From contig NC_086378.1 in assembly GCF_036588685.1 (NCBI RefSeq), positions 35,565,578 to 35,629,577 of the forward strand: a DNA stretch of 64,000 bases, in the 5' to 3' direction. The DNA is from Mytilus trossulus (taxonomy: Eukaryota > Mollusca > Bivalvia > Mytilida > Mytilidae). Position numbers and translations under genes: made by a program. Below, one piece after another: positions 11,401-24,500 of this stretch (positions are counted from its first letter, which is position 1; each line of letters starts with the position of its first letter). Below the pieces are notes generated by a model that was given only the letters and a program-made list of their open reading frames with translations, ran no database searches and was not told the origin of the DNA.

Positions 11401-13093
11401 TGGCGTTATGATTAAAATGTAACACTTGTGTCCAGTTTAATTGGATTTCAATTCAATAGTTATGATGACCATACTTGCTGATTGTTGACACTTTATTAGA
11501 AAAGGATAGGATGGAGTTTATAATTAAATACACATCAGAACAATTTCATGAAATATAAGATGTCATTAAAGGAAAAGTTATTAGTTTATCTTGATAGTTG
11601 GTCTAAGTTTGATTACTGTGGATTCATTATTATTCGTTGGATACCAATTTTTGTGGATTTCGAGGGAACCGACGAACCACGAAATTAAATGTTCAACGAA
11701 TACCAAATTTTCTATTGGCTTGTATGCAGATTTCTCCAAAACCACGAAATTAAATATCCAGGAACATATTAGTTTTCCTCAATCCACAAAAATTGGTATC
11801 CATGAAAATAAATGATTCCACAGTATCTACAGCAATCACTAGCATGTCAATATGAAGTCTCGCAAGCGGCGCTTTTGACTTGATTTTAATTTACTATACT
11901 TGTCAATTTTCTTGTCAATAAAAACTGGCCCCTGTTAGTACTGAAAAAAGGCTTACAACACCAATTCTCAATGAGTCAAAGATCTCACACTAGGCAGCTG
12001 ATTCTAATGTAGTTGACATTTTAAAATACATTTTGAATTATGTTTGCAGGAAGATATTAGAATATGGATCCTTATATACATATATATGTGACAATATTTA
12101 TTCATGTTATTTTTCTTCTCGTTAAAGTTGGGAAAATAAATTGCTGGGGAGTATTAGTTGGTTTACAGTCTTCTTATATCAAAGTCTATATATATTATTT
12201 AGGTACATGCAGCTGAATTCAGCTGACACAGGATTCTTAGTTTACCAAAATAAAATACCAAAACTATTTCTTCAATAATTGTAATTTTTTCTGGCCCTGT
12301 GTATCATCAACTGATTAACTTATTATTTCTATTTTTTAGTTACAAAAAATGGGTATCTCTCTCTAGCTGCATGAGCGAGACTTTAGTGGAAAAACTTCAA
12401 CCAGAAAATGGCAAAATCTTAAGTGTTTCAGAATTTATATCAGAAAGTAGTGACACTGCAAGCCGTAAAAAAGCAAATGATAATTTGCCAGATAAGTTAT
12501 ACACAGAACCAACATCTGCAAGAGAAGCAGAATTACAACTACCACAAATGAAGGTACAGCCAGGTACATTTATCAGGTTTACAGAATTACCCAAGAAGAG
12601 GTACCCAGAAGGGAGTACTCCAGCAGAAATTACAAAATGTAGCATGGATTCAACCTACATATTAGAAACTCTATTAAAAGAAAATTTTAACTGCATTGAA
12701 AAAGATTTACTTGGAGAAGTTCAGTTTTCATTTATCTGCTTTTTGATTGGACAAGTCTTTGATGGATTTGACCAATGGAAAAAATTGGTACATTTGCTTT
12801 GTAGCAGTGAATCTGCATTAACTACTCACACACAACTGTTTTTAGATTTTATTGGTGTACTTTATTTTCAAGTTCATGAAATCCCCGAAGATTTCTTTGT
12901 TGATATTGTATCACAAAGTAATTTTCTGACGACAACTTTACAAGAATTCTTTTCAAATGTGGAATGTAGTTCTGCTGATCAGAGCCTGAAAAGAAAATGC
13001 AGAAAGTTCAAAGAACATTTGACGATTAAATTTAGATGGGACTTTGATTCTGAGCCAGATGAATACGCACCAGTTGTTGTGGATACAAACTAA
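8245..13093 (+). CDS. AAR2: AAR2 splicing factor homolog (complete, four coding exons)
   Basis: Join of 8245-8411, 9371-9471, 11166-11265 and 12340-13093: 1122 nt, 373 aa plus stop, near the 384 aa I recall for human AAR2. AAR2 binds PRPF8/Prp8 during cytoplasmic assembly and nuclear maturation of the U5 snRNP and is displaced by the Brr2 helicase; this role is known for the family. Seen here: the N-terminal signature [11 protein letters not shown] then [10 protein letters not shown] (residues about 23-48), TGFF in exon 2, LGAYPYE at the end of exon 3, and [32 protein letters not shown] and KFRWDF in exon 4. Every junction is GT/AG and phases (2, 1, 2) join without a stop. The start ATG begins the conserved N-terminus. 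Intron 1 (8412-9370) and intron 3 (11266-12339) hold repeats noted separately; intron 2 (9472-11165) holds two interspersed elements. Convergent with CBL. Confidence 0.96.
9371..9471 (+). CDS. AAR2: AAR2 coding exon 2
   Basis: Acceptor tacatttcag, donor GTAAGC. Joined to exon 1 it reads [19 protein letters not shown], then [15 protein letters not shown], which aligns with the human stretch ending MGFFLSL and VLRW. It ends in phase 1. Confidence 0.93.
9572..9864 (+). mobile_element. Short interspersed element A, copy 3 (AAR2 intron 2)
   Basis: Starts ACGCCCCATCTACAATAGAA then GAGGGGCAT and ends GTGGGGCATCCGTGTACTAT then AGACACATTCTTGTT, as in the copies near 4650 and 5095. Confidence 0.8.
10365..10600 (+). 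repeat. Interspersed repeat E, copy 1
   Basis: Block starting GAATGGAAATGGGGAATGTG then TCAAAGAGACAACAACCCGACC. A related block starts at 58096, and an inverted piece lies at 57915-57975. Confidence 0.65.
11166..11265 (+). CDS. AAR2: AAR2 coding exon 3
   Basis: Acceptor ttttttaacag, donor GTAAGA. Reads [13 protein letters not shown] and then [11 protein letters not shown], matching the human LDQFLGPYPY region. Ends in phase 2 (AA), completed by T of exon 4 to give N. Confidence 0.92.
11614..11825. mobile_element. MITE family F, copy in AAR2 intron 3
   Basis: TACTGTGGATTCATTATTAT at the left and AAATGATTCCACAGTA at the right are inverted, with TA at both edges as for Tc1/mariner-type target duplications. 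The interior repeats the phrase AATTTTYGTGGAT in both directions. Confidence 0.85.
12340..13093 (+). CDS. AAR2: AAR2 coding exon 4 (terminal)
   Basis: Acceptor tattttttag. Encodes the C-terminal helical domain: [47 protein letters not shown], then [13 protein letters not shown] and [18 protein letters not shown]. Open from 12299, but the bases before 12340 are intron. The stop TAA at 13091-13093 overlaps an AATAAA hexamer at 13092-13097. Confidence 0.96.
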
Positions 13094-13239
13094 TAAATCA
13101 TATCAGTAAAAATGTAGAGTTTGAATTTTTACAGCACCCTAATAATATAGCTAAACAGGAATATTACACAATTAAAGTTGGACTTCAGAATATTTACACA
13201 TGCCTAGTGTGTATAATTTACAATTTTGGCAAAGACCAA

Positions 13240-14280
13240 TTGGTTCATTGTCGAGCCTGCAACTTTTGTTGCAGAAAGCTGGACATAGGGATAGTGATCC
13301 AGCGGCGGCGGCGTTAGCTAATTTCTTATAAGCTTTATATTTTAGAAGGTGGAAGACTTGGATGCTTCATACTTTGTAAATAGATGCCTCATGTTATGAA
13401 GTTTCCGTCAGTCAAATGTCCAATGACCTTGGCTTTATTTTCATGGTTCAGTGACCACTTGAAAAAAAATTTCAGATTTTCTATAACGTTGATATCTCTC
13501 TTATTATAAGTAATAGGATAATTATATTTGGTATGTCAGACAGTTTTCACTTGACCTCAACCTCATTTCATGGATCAGTGAACAAGGTTAAGTTTTGGTG
13601 GTCAAGTCCATATCTCAGATACTATAAGCAATAGGGCTAGTATATTCGGTGTATGGAAGGACTGTAAGGTCTACATGTCCAACTGGCAGGTGTCATCTGA
13701 CCTTGACCTCATTTTCATGGTTCAGTGGTTATAGTTAAGTTTTTGTGTTTTGGTCTGTTTTTCTCATACTTTATGCAATAGGTCTACTTTATTTGTTGTA
13801 TGGAATGATTGTAAGGTGTCATCTGACCTTGACCTCATTTTTATGGTTCAGTGGTCAAAGTTAAGTTTTTGAGTTTTGGTCTCTTTATCTTATACTATAA
13901 GCCATAGGTCAACTATATTTGGTGTATAGAATTTTTTTATGATCTATATGTCAGTGGCACAGGTTTTATTTGACCTTTACCTTATTTTCACGGTTCATTG
14001 ATCAGTGTTAAGTTTTTGTGTTTTGGTCTATGTTTCTTAAACTATAAGTAATAGGTCAACTGTAATTGTTGTATGGAAACATTGTTAGCTGTATATGTCT
14101 GCCTGGCATGGTTCATCTGATCTTGACCTCATTCTCATGGTTCATTGGTCTTTATTTAGTTATCTTGGTTAATGTTAAGTGTATGTAAAGTTGTAATTAA
14201 GCTTTATACTTAGGACTATCACCATACTATCAATGATTAGTAAAGAAGGTGAGACATTTCAGTGTGTGCACTCTTGTTTA
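13240..14280 (+). mobile_element. Interspersed element D, copy 1
   Basis: Starts with a short hairpin, GTCGAGCCTGCAACTTTTGT then TGCAGAAAGCTGGACATAGG, and ends CAATGATTAGTAAAGAAGGT then GAGACATTTCAGTGTGTGCA. Internally it repeats a ~130-170 bp phrase (TGACCTTGACCTCATTTTCA, GTTCAGTGGTCAAAGTTAAG, AATAGGTCAACTATATTTGG). No ORF. Confidence 0.85.
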
Positions 14281-14698
14281 TTTTTGCTTTAACAAAGTAA
14301 AAAGAGCGAGACTTCTGCATGACAAGGGCAGGTATCAACAATGTTTTAGTTTGTGATTAAGTCAGTTTATGTTCACCCAATTGTGATAGATAGATGATAT
14401 TTGGTATGCAGTTGTATTAGCATATGCATGTTTCATTTCCATGGAGATTATATGGCATGTGGTTCCTATAGATAGACAAACACCCAGCCACTTTGGAAAG
14501 ATGGGGTCTATTAAATGAAGCAAAAATCACATGCAGGTGACAGAGACCTACTTTTGGTATGAGGTTGTTCTTCCCTCGTTTATCCTTGTACCAATTTATA
14601 AAGTTATGGATTCCTAAAATCAGTAAGACTAAAATTAATGTCCCATCGGTATAACTATCCAGCAGAGGTGGTGATGTTAACTAATTGCATAAAGCTTT

Positions 14699-14852
14699 AT
14701 ACAGTGAAATCTGCTTACACCGAACCTCTTCAGGACTTTAAATTTGGTTCACAACACATATATTTTGATAGGACTCTGCTTAAGAACATGTTTGGTTTAT
14801 ACAGGTTTTCGGTTTATGCAGGATTTGATTTAGCCAGGTTTCACTGTACATG
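14699..14852. mobile_element. Small TA-flanked inverted-repeat element
   Basis: TACAGTGAAATCTGCTTACA at the left and CCAGGTTTCACTGTA at the right are inverted with TA at the edges. A relative with AAACCTGT ends lies at 19021-19197. Confidence 0.65.
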
Positions 14853-14869
14853 AATATCATGAATATCAG

Positions 14870-15775
14870 AAGGAAGAAGACCTGGATGCTTCTTAAATGT
14901 ACCTTGTTTGCAGATATCTTCTGTTTCCCAGACTTAGTCTGTCATGTGTATTTTACTTGACCTCAATTTCAAGGCTCAGAAATTGCTTGAAAAAAATATT
15001 TTATCATGTAGATTTCTCACTTATTATGAGTAAAAGGATAACTACATTTGGATTATATGTGTTCCTTGCAACATCTTCATGTCCATCAGACTGTTAACCT
15101 GACCTTGACCTCATTCATTGAATCAATGATCAAGATTAGTTATTTAATTAGGTCCTGTCCGTTTCTTAGCTACTAAAAGCAGAAGGTCAACTATATGTTT
15201 TGGTAGTGTATGGAATGATATTCAGGGGTATATATCAGTCTCACAGGTTTCATCTTACCTTGACCTCATTTTCGTGATAAATTGGTTAATGTAACTTTTG
15301 GTGTTTTGGTCAGTTTTTCAAGTTCTATATACATTGATATACAATAGGTCAACTATATTTGTTGTATGAAATGATCTCAAGGTATACATGCAGGTCTAGC
15401 TGTTATCACCTGACCCTAAAAATACTTCTTTTCATGATTCATTGGCTAATGTTATGGTTTTGAATTTTGGTCTGTTATTCAAGTACCACAACCAATAGGT
15501 CAACTATATTTGGTGTATGGTGTACATGTCTGTCTGACAGGATTTATCTGTCCTTGACCTCCATTTTCATGGATCTTTAAAAATGTCAAGTTTATGTGGC
15601 AAAGACATGTGATTCTTCTGGCTGAAGTCAAAATATTCTGGTTTTTAAGCCCTCTTCTGTCCTTCCTGTTAATAATTAAAGTGTTGTTGTGATACTTTTA
15701 GTAAAACTTGTATCTTTAAGACTTTCAACTTCAAATCAATGCTCAGTAAAGCAAGCGAGGCATTTCAGCGTGTAC
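14870..15775 (+). mobile_element. Interspersed element D, copy 2 (degraded)
   Basis: Begins within the element (GAAGAAGACCTGGATGCTTC), carries the TGACCTTGACCTCATT and AATAGGTCAACTATAT phrases, and ends GCAAGCGAGGCATTTCAGCG. It lacks the start hairpin. Confidence 0.75.
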
Positions 15776-18700
15776 ACTTATGATTATGGATTCCTAAACT
15801 CTGACAAAAACAGTAAAATTTAACCAATTCATCACTGTCGGAGTCCGTTCATGTTCATACATACAAGTTCAGACAGTGCTATTCCAATTGTTCTCCTTCA
15901 AGCCTTGTTTCGGCAAACTAAAACTAAACACGGGTAGTATTAATATATTTTATTTTTAAGATATAATGGCATGACCTTGAAATAAGGTCATACTTTCATG
16001 ATTTAATATATTAACAAAATGTATCACATGTAGCATAAAGGTTAAAGAATGGCTGAAATTATGGACAAAAAAAAAAGTTGACTTTAAGACTCAAAGTCTT
16101 AACTTCAGAAATAAATGACAATATATATAATATGATATTTCATCATAAAATGAATTAAGGTGAATAAACGATGATAAAAAAGCAATATTTGAAAACAATG
16201 TTATTTGAGAAAAAGATGTGGAATACTGACAATTAAATATACATTTGAATGTTAAGGGCTGTTATTGCTGTTGGAGTATTTTTTTAAGAAACACGTTATT
16301 TTTTTTATATTCTGAAGCAAAATAGCAAAGGCCCTTGGTGTCCTGTAAATAGATGATTTTTGTTGCTTAATGGGTACATGTTTAAAAAGATCATGTGGGA
16401 CTGGGAATCAACAAATTATATCATACGACTAATGAAAGTCATTAAGATAGACCATTTTGGAAACAAAATAGAGAGATGATAACAAAATGAAATTATCTGA
16501 AAACAAACATTTCAGTTGAATGCTGTAATAGTCTTTTGTATAAAAATTAAGAAGATGTGGAATTCTTGCCAATGAGACAATTATCCAACATAGTACAAAG
16601 TTTATGGATGAAGCAACTACAAGTCACCATAATAGAATCAATATGCAAATATTTAATGCTATTAATGTCTGAAGACAACATACCGTTATTTAAAATTTAT
16701 GTTAATTTTAGTGAGTTATGTCCCTTTAATCTGCTCGCTAAAGACTTCACAATATATTGAATCTGAAACAATTAAAGGACTAACAATGATATCTACAATA
16801 TTAAACATAAAAACTTTAAAAGCACCAAATACAGTCAAGTCTTTAACAATATTTACTATCATTGATGTGTCCCATCCGAGTCTTGGCATATGTCTAATCC
16901 ATACACTACCAACATTCAAACTACTTGTTAAACCAAAATGCTACATTCTATTACAGCCCTTACAGTCAAGGAGATAATGTCATTTTCAAAATAGTTATTA
17001 AAGAAGGGTTAGCGCTATACTATAATATCTGAACTACTAACCACCAGTGTCACAGATGTTAACAGAAGATGGCCTTTTCAATGTCAAGGTTAAAAGAAAA
17101 AAAAAAGAAAAATATTTTGAAACGTATGAACTTTATGAAATATTGTGTCATAAAAATAATGATTTATTATTGAAACCAATTTGTCAAAATTGTATTTGAA
17201 GTTGTTAATTTTTCAAATATATTTGAAAAATGAGGGTTGTCAGGCAAAGTCTGGCAAAATTGTTTAATGCATTGCCTACAAAAAGCCAGGCTGGTGGCAA
17301 AATATAAAGTAGCAAACATCCTTGGCAAATCTCAAAATCATTGACATACACCATTACAAACACACACACTAATAAGAATTTTATACACAATCACAGATCT
17401 CGGGAAATCTCCACATTAACATTTATGCAGCATATTAAATGCTTAAAAAAACTCTGACATATTCAAAGTACAACTTTTATATAATAAATCAAGAAAAATC
17501 AGCACTAGTAATTTGTTATAAATTATATCTCACAATTTACATATTTACAGCATATAAGAAGCATTCAAAATGCAATAAAGAAGTTTATGACTATATGCAA
17601 GCACGTCTGCTCATAAACTGGCATACAGTCAGAGGACTATATCCAAAGAGAAAAAAAAGTATTCATATACATGTACTATGCAACATCCTGTGAGCATGGT
17701 TGTTGTCTTTCAAGAATTGAGAACTAGTTAATTCATAACATGCAAGACAAATAGTTGAAATAAGTTTATTGTCAACAACTTTTTGATCAAAATAATTTGT
17801 ATTCTGTGCTTTAGTCCATAATCAAGATGGTGGTCCACTATTTTTAATTTGACCAAATTTCAGGTCAAAAGTTCTTGTATTTTTTTTTTAAATTAAGGTA
17901 TTGAATAGAAAAGGCAGTAAAGTCCTTCAATAAAATTTATTTTTTCCATATTTTTTTCAACTTTTGTTTTGTTTTAGCAAAGATTATGTGAGTCTTTTTA
18001 CCAATTATGTGCACAATTACAATCCAGATACATTAGCATTTTTCTTCATCCACTATCCATAACCAGGTAAAAATACTAATGGCACTAGCTGTTAGACTTA
18101 TACATAAGTAGATAATAAGCAGGTCCATAAAGTGTATTGGAACATCGAATCAATATCTCATTACTTATGTCAACCTTAAACGTTTATCTGGTATATTCTG
18201 AAACAAATATATTCATCAAAAGGTCACACTCTGGATTTCATAAGAAAATACAAATAGAAAAATCATAACATAATTATCAATGTACAATTACATGTACCAT
18301 ACATTGGTACAATCATATTAAATACTCATTGGTTGAGCAAACAACAATCGACCAATCAAATGTTCCTGATGAATTTAACTTTCGTGCTGTATCTTTCAAA
18401 ACAGGTAGCTGCTTTGGATTTATCATCTACGGTCAATCAACTCTCCATTTTGTATTTTAATTCAATTTTTGAAGCTATAAAAATTAACAATTCTTTGATG
18501 TTTATATTTGAGATTCAATGTCCATGCTCTTGCATTAAACTAAATATGATAATCCCTTTCAGTTCACATGGTCATAAGGGTCCAACCATTCATCTTTCAT
18601 AAGACCACATTTTTTTAGGCAAAGTAGTACGTAAGATTGAAAAGTTTTATGTTTGTGGCTGATGAAGGTTATATATATCAAAAACATTTTTACTGAACAT

Positions 18701-19020
18701 ATTTTTTATATACTCTTCATAAAATCTGTTTTGTAATGAAAGACGTTTAAAAATATATAGCTTAATAAAGTTCTACATTGGTATACCATGGCAAGAATAC
18801 TACATTCCTGACTGACCATTTGATTAAGGCAGTAGCCTTATAATTCCCTCAACATAATGATAATCATGTTTCATTGAAATAAGAATACTGTCATATAGTA
18901 TTTTATCAATACTGTCTGGCATTTTGTATATGCAACATAAAATGATAATTCAATATAAATAAGTAACTATGAATGAATCAATACCTGTCAACAGTGTAAA
19001 TATAAGGAGAAAAGGTAATA
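15776..19020. other. Intergenic AT-rich stretch between AAR2 and CBL
   Basis: No gene recognised on either strand; frames of 60-92 codons show no conserved pattern. The 3' UTRs of AAR2 and CBL may reach into its flanks. Confidence 0.5.
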
Positions 19021-19197
19021 TAGTGAAACCTGTCTTATCTGACACCTGAGTATTCCAACATTTTGCTTTAACCAACACCTTTTCATAGTTCCAAAATATG
19101 CCTATTATTGCAGAAAAAAATATATTCTGACACCCTGCTTAATCTGACATTTATTTCTGGTCCCCTAGTGTGTCGGATATGACAGGTTTTACTGTAT
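19021..19197. mobile_element. Small inverted-repeat element with AAACCTGTC ends
   Basis: TAGTGAAACCTGTCTTATCT then GACAC at the left pairs with GTGTCGGATATGACAGGTTT then TACTGTA at the right, arms of about 28 bp. Non-coding MITE-like unit. Confidence 0.75.
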
Positions 19198-19877
19198 TGC
19201 CAATGTGGCATCTATCCATCGGAGTTAAAAAGATGTGGATATAAGCCTTTAAAAGTAATCAGAAAAACCCATTCTATATACTCAGATATAATAGACTGGA
19301 GACTCAACAACCTAATTCAGTTTCTTCCTAGATAATCTTAGTGTTCTTGACAAAAATCCAAATCCAAAAATATTTTGATGTCTGTCATGGTTTTCGAGGG
19401 GTCAGAAACACAAGTATATTACTTTTCACCACCAAGTCTGGGAGACAATTTGAATTTTATTCCTGAGACCCTAAGAGCTACATTATTTTGTTTAAAAGTT
19501 TGCCATCATCGATAGTAGATACACATTCAGTAGTCAACAGAATGAAACTGATATACATGTATCTGATCAAATGCAACTATTAGAAATTAACATACAAAAC
19601 AAAAAACAAACAAATCTGTAATACATGTATAATGATAGTTGTCATAGTTGTATCAATATGCGATATTGTATTAAGGGCATATATCTTTGAAAATGAAACT
19701 GTCTGATTATAGATATAATAATTAGGTTGTTACAAAACAGGGGGAAATGTGAAATACTGAAAATGAAACTGAATCTATACATTTTTTTTAAATATTGGAA
19801 TTTTAACAGAATATCACAAAAGGACCAATAGAATTATGCAATTAAAATAATCATGTAACTACAACAATAAATACTTC

Positions 19878-20385
19878 CCAAATAGGGACACAGAGTACAT
19901 GTATGTCACTGACATAGGGACACAGAGTACATGTATGTCACTGACATAGGGACACAGAGTACATGTATGTCACCCAAATAGGGACACAGTGTACATGTAT
20001 GTCACTGACATAGGGACACAGTGTACATGTATGTCACCAAATAGGGACAGAGTACATGTATGTCACTGACATAGGGACAGTGTACATGTATGTCACTGAC
20101 ATAGGGACACAATGTACATGTATGTCACTGACATAGGGACACAGTGTACATGTATGTCATTGACATAGGGACACAATGTACATGTATGTCACTGACATAG
20201 GGACACAGTGTACATGTATGTCACCCAAATAGGGACACAGAGTACATGTATGTCACCAAATAGGGACAGAGTACATGTATGTCACCAAATAGGGACACAG
20301 AGTACATGTATGTCATCAAATAGGGACACAGAGTACATGTATGTCACCCAAATAGGGACACAGAGTACATTTATGTCACTGACAT
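19878..20385. repeat. 32-bp minisatellite, 16 units
   Basis: Sixteen copies of a unit around ATAGGGACACAGTGTACATG then TATGTCACTGAC, with variants ending ACCCAA or ACCAA and GAG/GTG/AATG before TACATG. Units are arranged in runs of like variants. Confidence 0.95.
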
Positions 20386-21342
20386 AAACAAATAAATCTG
20401 ATTTCTGCCAGCAGATTTTAAGATAACAAGGTAGCATGTAGTCCAGATAATCATGCCGTCTGCTACAGGTATTTTTTTTCAATTTTGACATTTCTTTAAA
20501 TTTTCAAATTTTAAATATGAATACTGATTTTCAACTTTTTAACAATAACCTACTAGCAGTCATGGGAAATATATAGCTTATTGAGCAATCAGTGAAGATT
20601 TAATTCTTAGTTAAACTTTCTGAATATTATTTTTTGGATTTTCTAAATACATAGCAAGCAAGACAAAAAAACTTATCAAATAAATAACATATCTATATAT
20701 AAGGGGCTGATGAAAGAGAAGTTTAATTTATTGCACTGATATTAGGAAGATTGCCTCCCTTTGAGACTAAATTTGTGGTAAAATATGCCCACTTATAAAA
20801 GTTAATAATGACTGGAAAAATGTGCCCCGAGTTCAACAAAAAATTGCCAAAGAAACTTTTTCTTCATCTTGTGAAAAAAAGAGTTTTTCTTCATCTCATA
20901 AAAAATATATCTCGTTCAGTGATATATATAGTTAGCACTATTAATTCATGAGTATCGCAATTAGGGATTTGGCAAACTATTTGAGAAAACATGTTGATTG
21001 ATTGATTGATTTTAGCGCCACATTTGGGCTATTTCATGGCGGCCAGTTTTTAATGGTGGGTGAAAACATGTTGAGGAACACCAGTGAAAACATCTAAGAG
21101 GACTCCCCACAAACATTTTTCAGTCAGCCTTGAATTGTATCATTTGGGGTTCTTTTGTTAATCTTTTGAGTATCACATATAATAAATCTATCAAAATATT
21201 TTTCAAAAATATGAAAAATATGGGTATATGAACTCTGTTATGGAAACTATTTGATTGGAAAACAAACATATGGAAAAAACAAAACAAAAGGTCTCTGTGA
21301 CAAATCATAATTGTATAAACAGTAGAAATTAAATATGGGGTG
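20386..21342. other. Probable CBL 3' UTR and downstream region
   Basis: No coding content seen. On the minus strand this directly follows the CBL stop. An AATAAA on the minus strand occurs near 20730; whether it is used cannot be judged here. A short (GATT)n run lies near 20997-21013. Confidence 0.4.
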
Positions 21343-21568
21343 TTAATTTCTAACAAAAGTCTCCAAAATGTCTTCTGCCATTCGTAAATTATTTCTGGCT
21401 ACTCTAAGTGCATCAACCACTCGTAACCGGTCATAACCTTTCTGTACTAAATGGTCCACTGATTGTTCATCAACACTGTTTTCTTTATTACTATCACAAT
21501 TTTCTTTTAATCTTTCCCTGCTATCACGATTTCGTACGGGTAAAGGTATATCCGAGTTATCTCCCTTT
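21343..21568 (-). CDS. CBL: CBL coding exon 14 (terminal): UBA domain
   Basis: Acceptor gtttttccag; stop TAA at 21345-21343. After a basic, polar linker it reads [20 protein letters not shown] then [18 protein letters not shown], matching the CBL/CBLB ubiquitin-associated domain (QGYS...ALxxAxNNxxMAxxIL) at the extreme C-terminus. Presence of UBA groups it with long CBL/CBLB forms rather than short CBLC-like ones. Confidence 0.94.
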
Positions 21569-24500
21569 CTGGAAAAACAAGAAATACAATATTAAAAGGC
21601 TATTTGCTCATAAATCATAAAGTACTTTGGATTCATTATTATATGTTGGATACATGATTTCATGGATTTTGTTGGTACAGGTGAACCACGAATTTACATG
21701 TTCAACAAATTACAAATTTTTCATAAGATTGAATGCAGACTTGGGCAAAACCACAAAGTTAAATGTTCACGAAAATAAATGATACCACAGTACACAAACA
21801 TAAGGAGTTTTGTGAGGTTGCCAATGAGATGACTATTCTTTGTTTACATAAAGCTGATTTATATAGCGTGTTCTTATGTTGTGCTGTTACACCACTGTCC
21901 AGGTTTATAGGGAAAGGGTGGTAATCCTACAAACTGGGCTAACAGGCCACATTCTGTTAGTGCCTGTCGCAAGTCAGGAGTCTGTAATTCAGTGGTTTTT
22001 GTTTGATACTGTATATCATTTTGTTTTTTTATATTATATTTTTTATACAAATAAGGCCGTTATAAATCTCATTTAAATTGTTTTATAGCTTGATATGCTG
22101 TATCGGTTTTGTTCATGGTTGAAGGCATTGTTGTTAGTGATCTATAGTTGCTAACCTTCTAATAGTATTCTTTAAAAGTGAAAAGTTTGTGCAAATAAAA
22201 GACAAATAATGAAGGAAAAGCAATCAGTCTGTATTGTCATTTAATACTAATTTCAAAATCGTTGTATTTCTTACACTAAATGCATAGATGAATAATGTCT
22301 TGTTTATCAGCAAAAAATTCATAAATAATTAATCAAAGTTTCTGGACCATGACAAAGAGAGCAGACATGACACAAACTTGACTTACTTATATGGATCTCC
22401 TGGTAGATTTTTCCTGGGTGCAGGTAATGGTGGAAGGTCGTAATCAGTTGGTACCCTGTGTACTGGTGTTTTACCTGTGAGGGAGAAAATAGTCCCTGTA
22501 AATAACAAAGAAGGAATGCATAAGCTAAGCAGATATGAGCAAATAAGCATTGCTTGTAAGCATGTTTAGCAAATTGTAGACATTGTTGTTACATGTCAAA
22601 TAATAAAGACTTTTTTTCTGGTACCGACAGGTGAAAGCCTTATACAAAGCCAATTATTTTGGTAAAAGCAAATAAATAATACTAATTAACAAAATAGTAT
22701 TGGCCAAACACAAATATGTTTAGTGCCAAAAACAAACTAAGAAAATGCAGGAATTATAAATATAAAATTAAGGAGAAGTGGTATGATTGCCAATGATTTA
22801 TAAAGTTTGTCTGTGCCAAATATTTCATGATCAAAGTTTGCTGGATGCTTGAAGATTCATTGAACTATTCCTCCTTATATGTACTTTCAAGTGCATGAAA
22901 GATTTTTACAGATTTATAAATAGTCTATTATGAGATATATATTGGGACTTAAGTTTAAACTTCCATCATCAGTGTAAGTTAAACAGGACTTTCAGTTTTA
23001 AACTTGCACATACAATAATTATTGCATTGAAAGAGACTCTCCAACTAATATTCATAGTATACAGAAACGCGAAAATAATGGAATTTAACAGAAAAAAATA
23101 ATGGGCTTTGGAAACCAAGGAGAGGACTTAAACTGTTTCCAAGTACCTATGAATTTTGATTCCTTTTTTGAAATTCTCCAGATATAAAAACTTTTACTGA
23201 AATTCTCCAGATATGAAATCTTTTACTGAAATTTTTCAGATATGAAAACTATTACTGAAATTCTTTAGATATAAAATCTCATAAGCTCTAATGTCCACGA
23301 TTTCGATGGTGTGTTCTAGTATATATAGTGAAGTGAAGAAAGTTTAATATACCATGAATTGCCTGGCATAAGCATAAGCATTGAAGATATTAAATGTGTA
23401 GATAAAAGTGTCAAGCATTTTGTGCAGTATAATATAACGAATACATTTATTGTTCTTAATTGGTCATATTTCAAGCAAAAGATGAAGCAAATCATGCGTA
23501 TATTGCAGTGGAAATACTGGAAAATAATCCATATTATCCTGACCATTTATGACTGTCTTATTGGAACAAAGGAAAGCATATTGAAACATGGTTAGCCAGC
23601 ATGAGAAGCAGAAGTGTAAGAATTTTTAATGCGCTATCTTTAAGAGAAGGAGAAAATATATCGTTAACGTTAATAAAATATGCCTTTACATAGTGAAAGA
23701 CATTAAAAACAAATTTCATAACTTAATTTAATCTAATATAATTATATTAATTTAAAATTTAGAAGAAAAAAAAAAAGAATTTCAACCAATTTTGAAAAAA
23801 AATTGCTGTTGTGTTCAAAGGTTTTGTTTTCATGTTTCTGTTTTATGCCATTTTATACTTTGAAACAGCTTACCTCCCTTTGGCACTGAATATTCATCTG
23901 GCTGTGATTCGTCCATCATTGTGCTGTCTGTATCGGGCTGAGACAGATATAAACAATTATTTGCTGTGTTTGGATGTGAGGATGATGAGGAGGAGGATGC
24001 TGGGACATCGTAACGTAATTCAGCGTAAGATATTCCTGAAAACAGAATATAAAGATACTTGATAAAATTCTTTCATTTTTCCTTCTTCTAAAATATAATA
24101 AAATATCAAAAACTGACATTGTATTGATCAGTTAAGGTGGATCGGGACTATTTGACTGCTCATAATTTCACGAATGCATTACCGTGCACACAAAATGTTT
24201 GTCGTAAATTCAATATTATACTATTTTGATTGATTAAAAATGTTAAATTATTGTACTTTTGTCACTAACAAATTAACTCCAAAATCTATGGGAAGTGGTA
24301 CTCAACCAATAATAATGAATCAATAGTACTGAAAAATGTTGATAAACAAGCATTACCACATTGTCAACATGTGCTTCCCAAAAACTAAAACAACATATTA
24401 TGTGTAACAAGTCTGAAGAGAATTTCAGAAGGATAAGCTTTTCATAGACTCAAACTGCATATGAAAATCATAAGCTCCAGCTTTGAAAATCTTTCATCCA

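Noticed and set aside
12397..12645. 82-codon minus-strand frame
   Set aside because: Antisense shadow of AAR2 exon 4.
16557..16977. Overlapping 60-90 codon frames on both strands
   Set aside because: No conserved motif, no splice context and composition typical of AT-rich intergenic DNA.
19878..20385. CRISPR-like array
   Set aside because: Units are head-to-tail without unique spacers, and the sequence is clearly animal DNA.
20282..20491. 69-codon frame over the minisatellite
   Set aside because: Only translates the repeat units.
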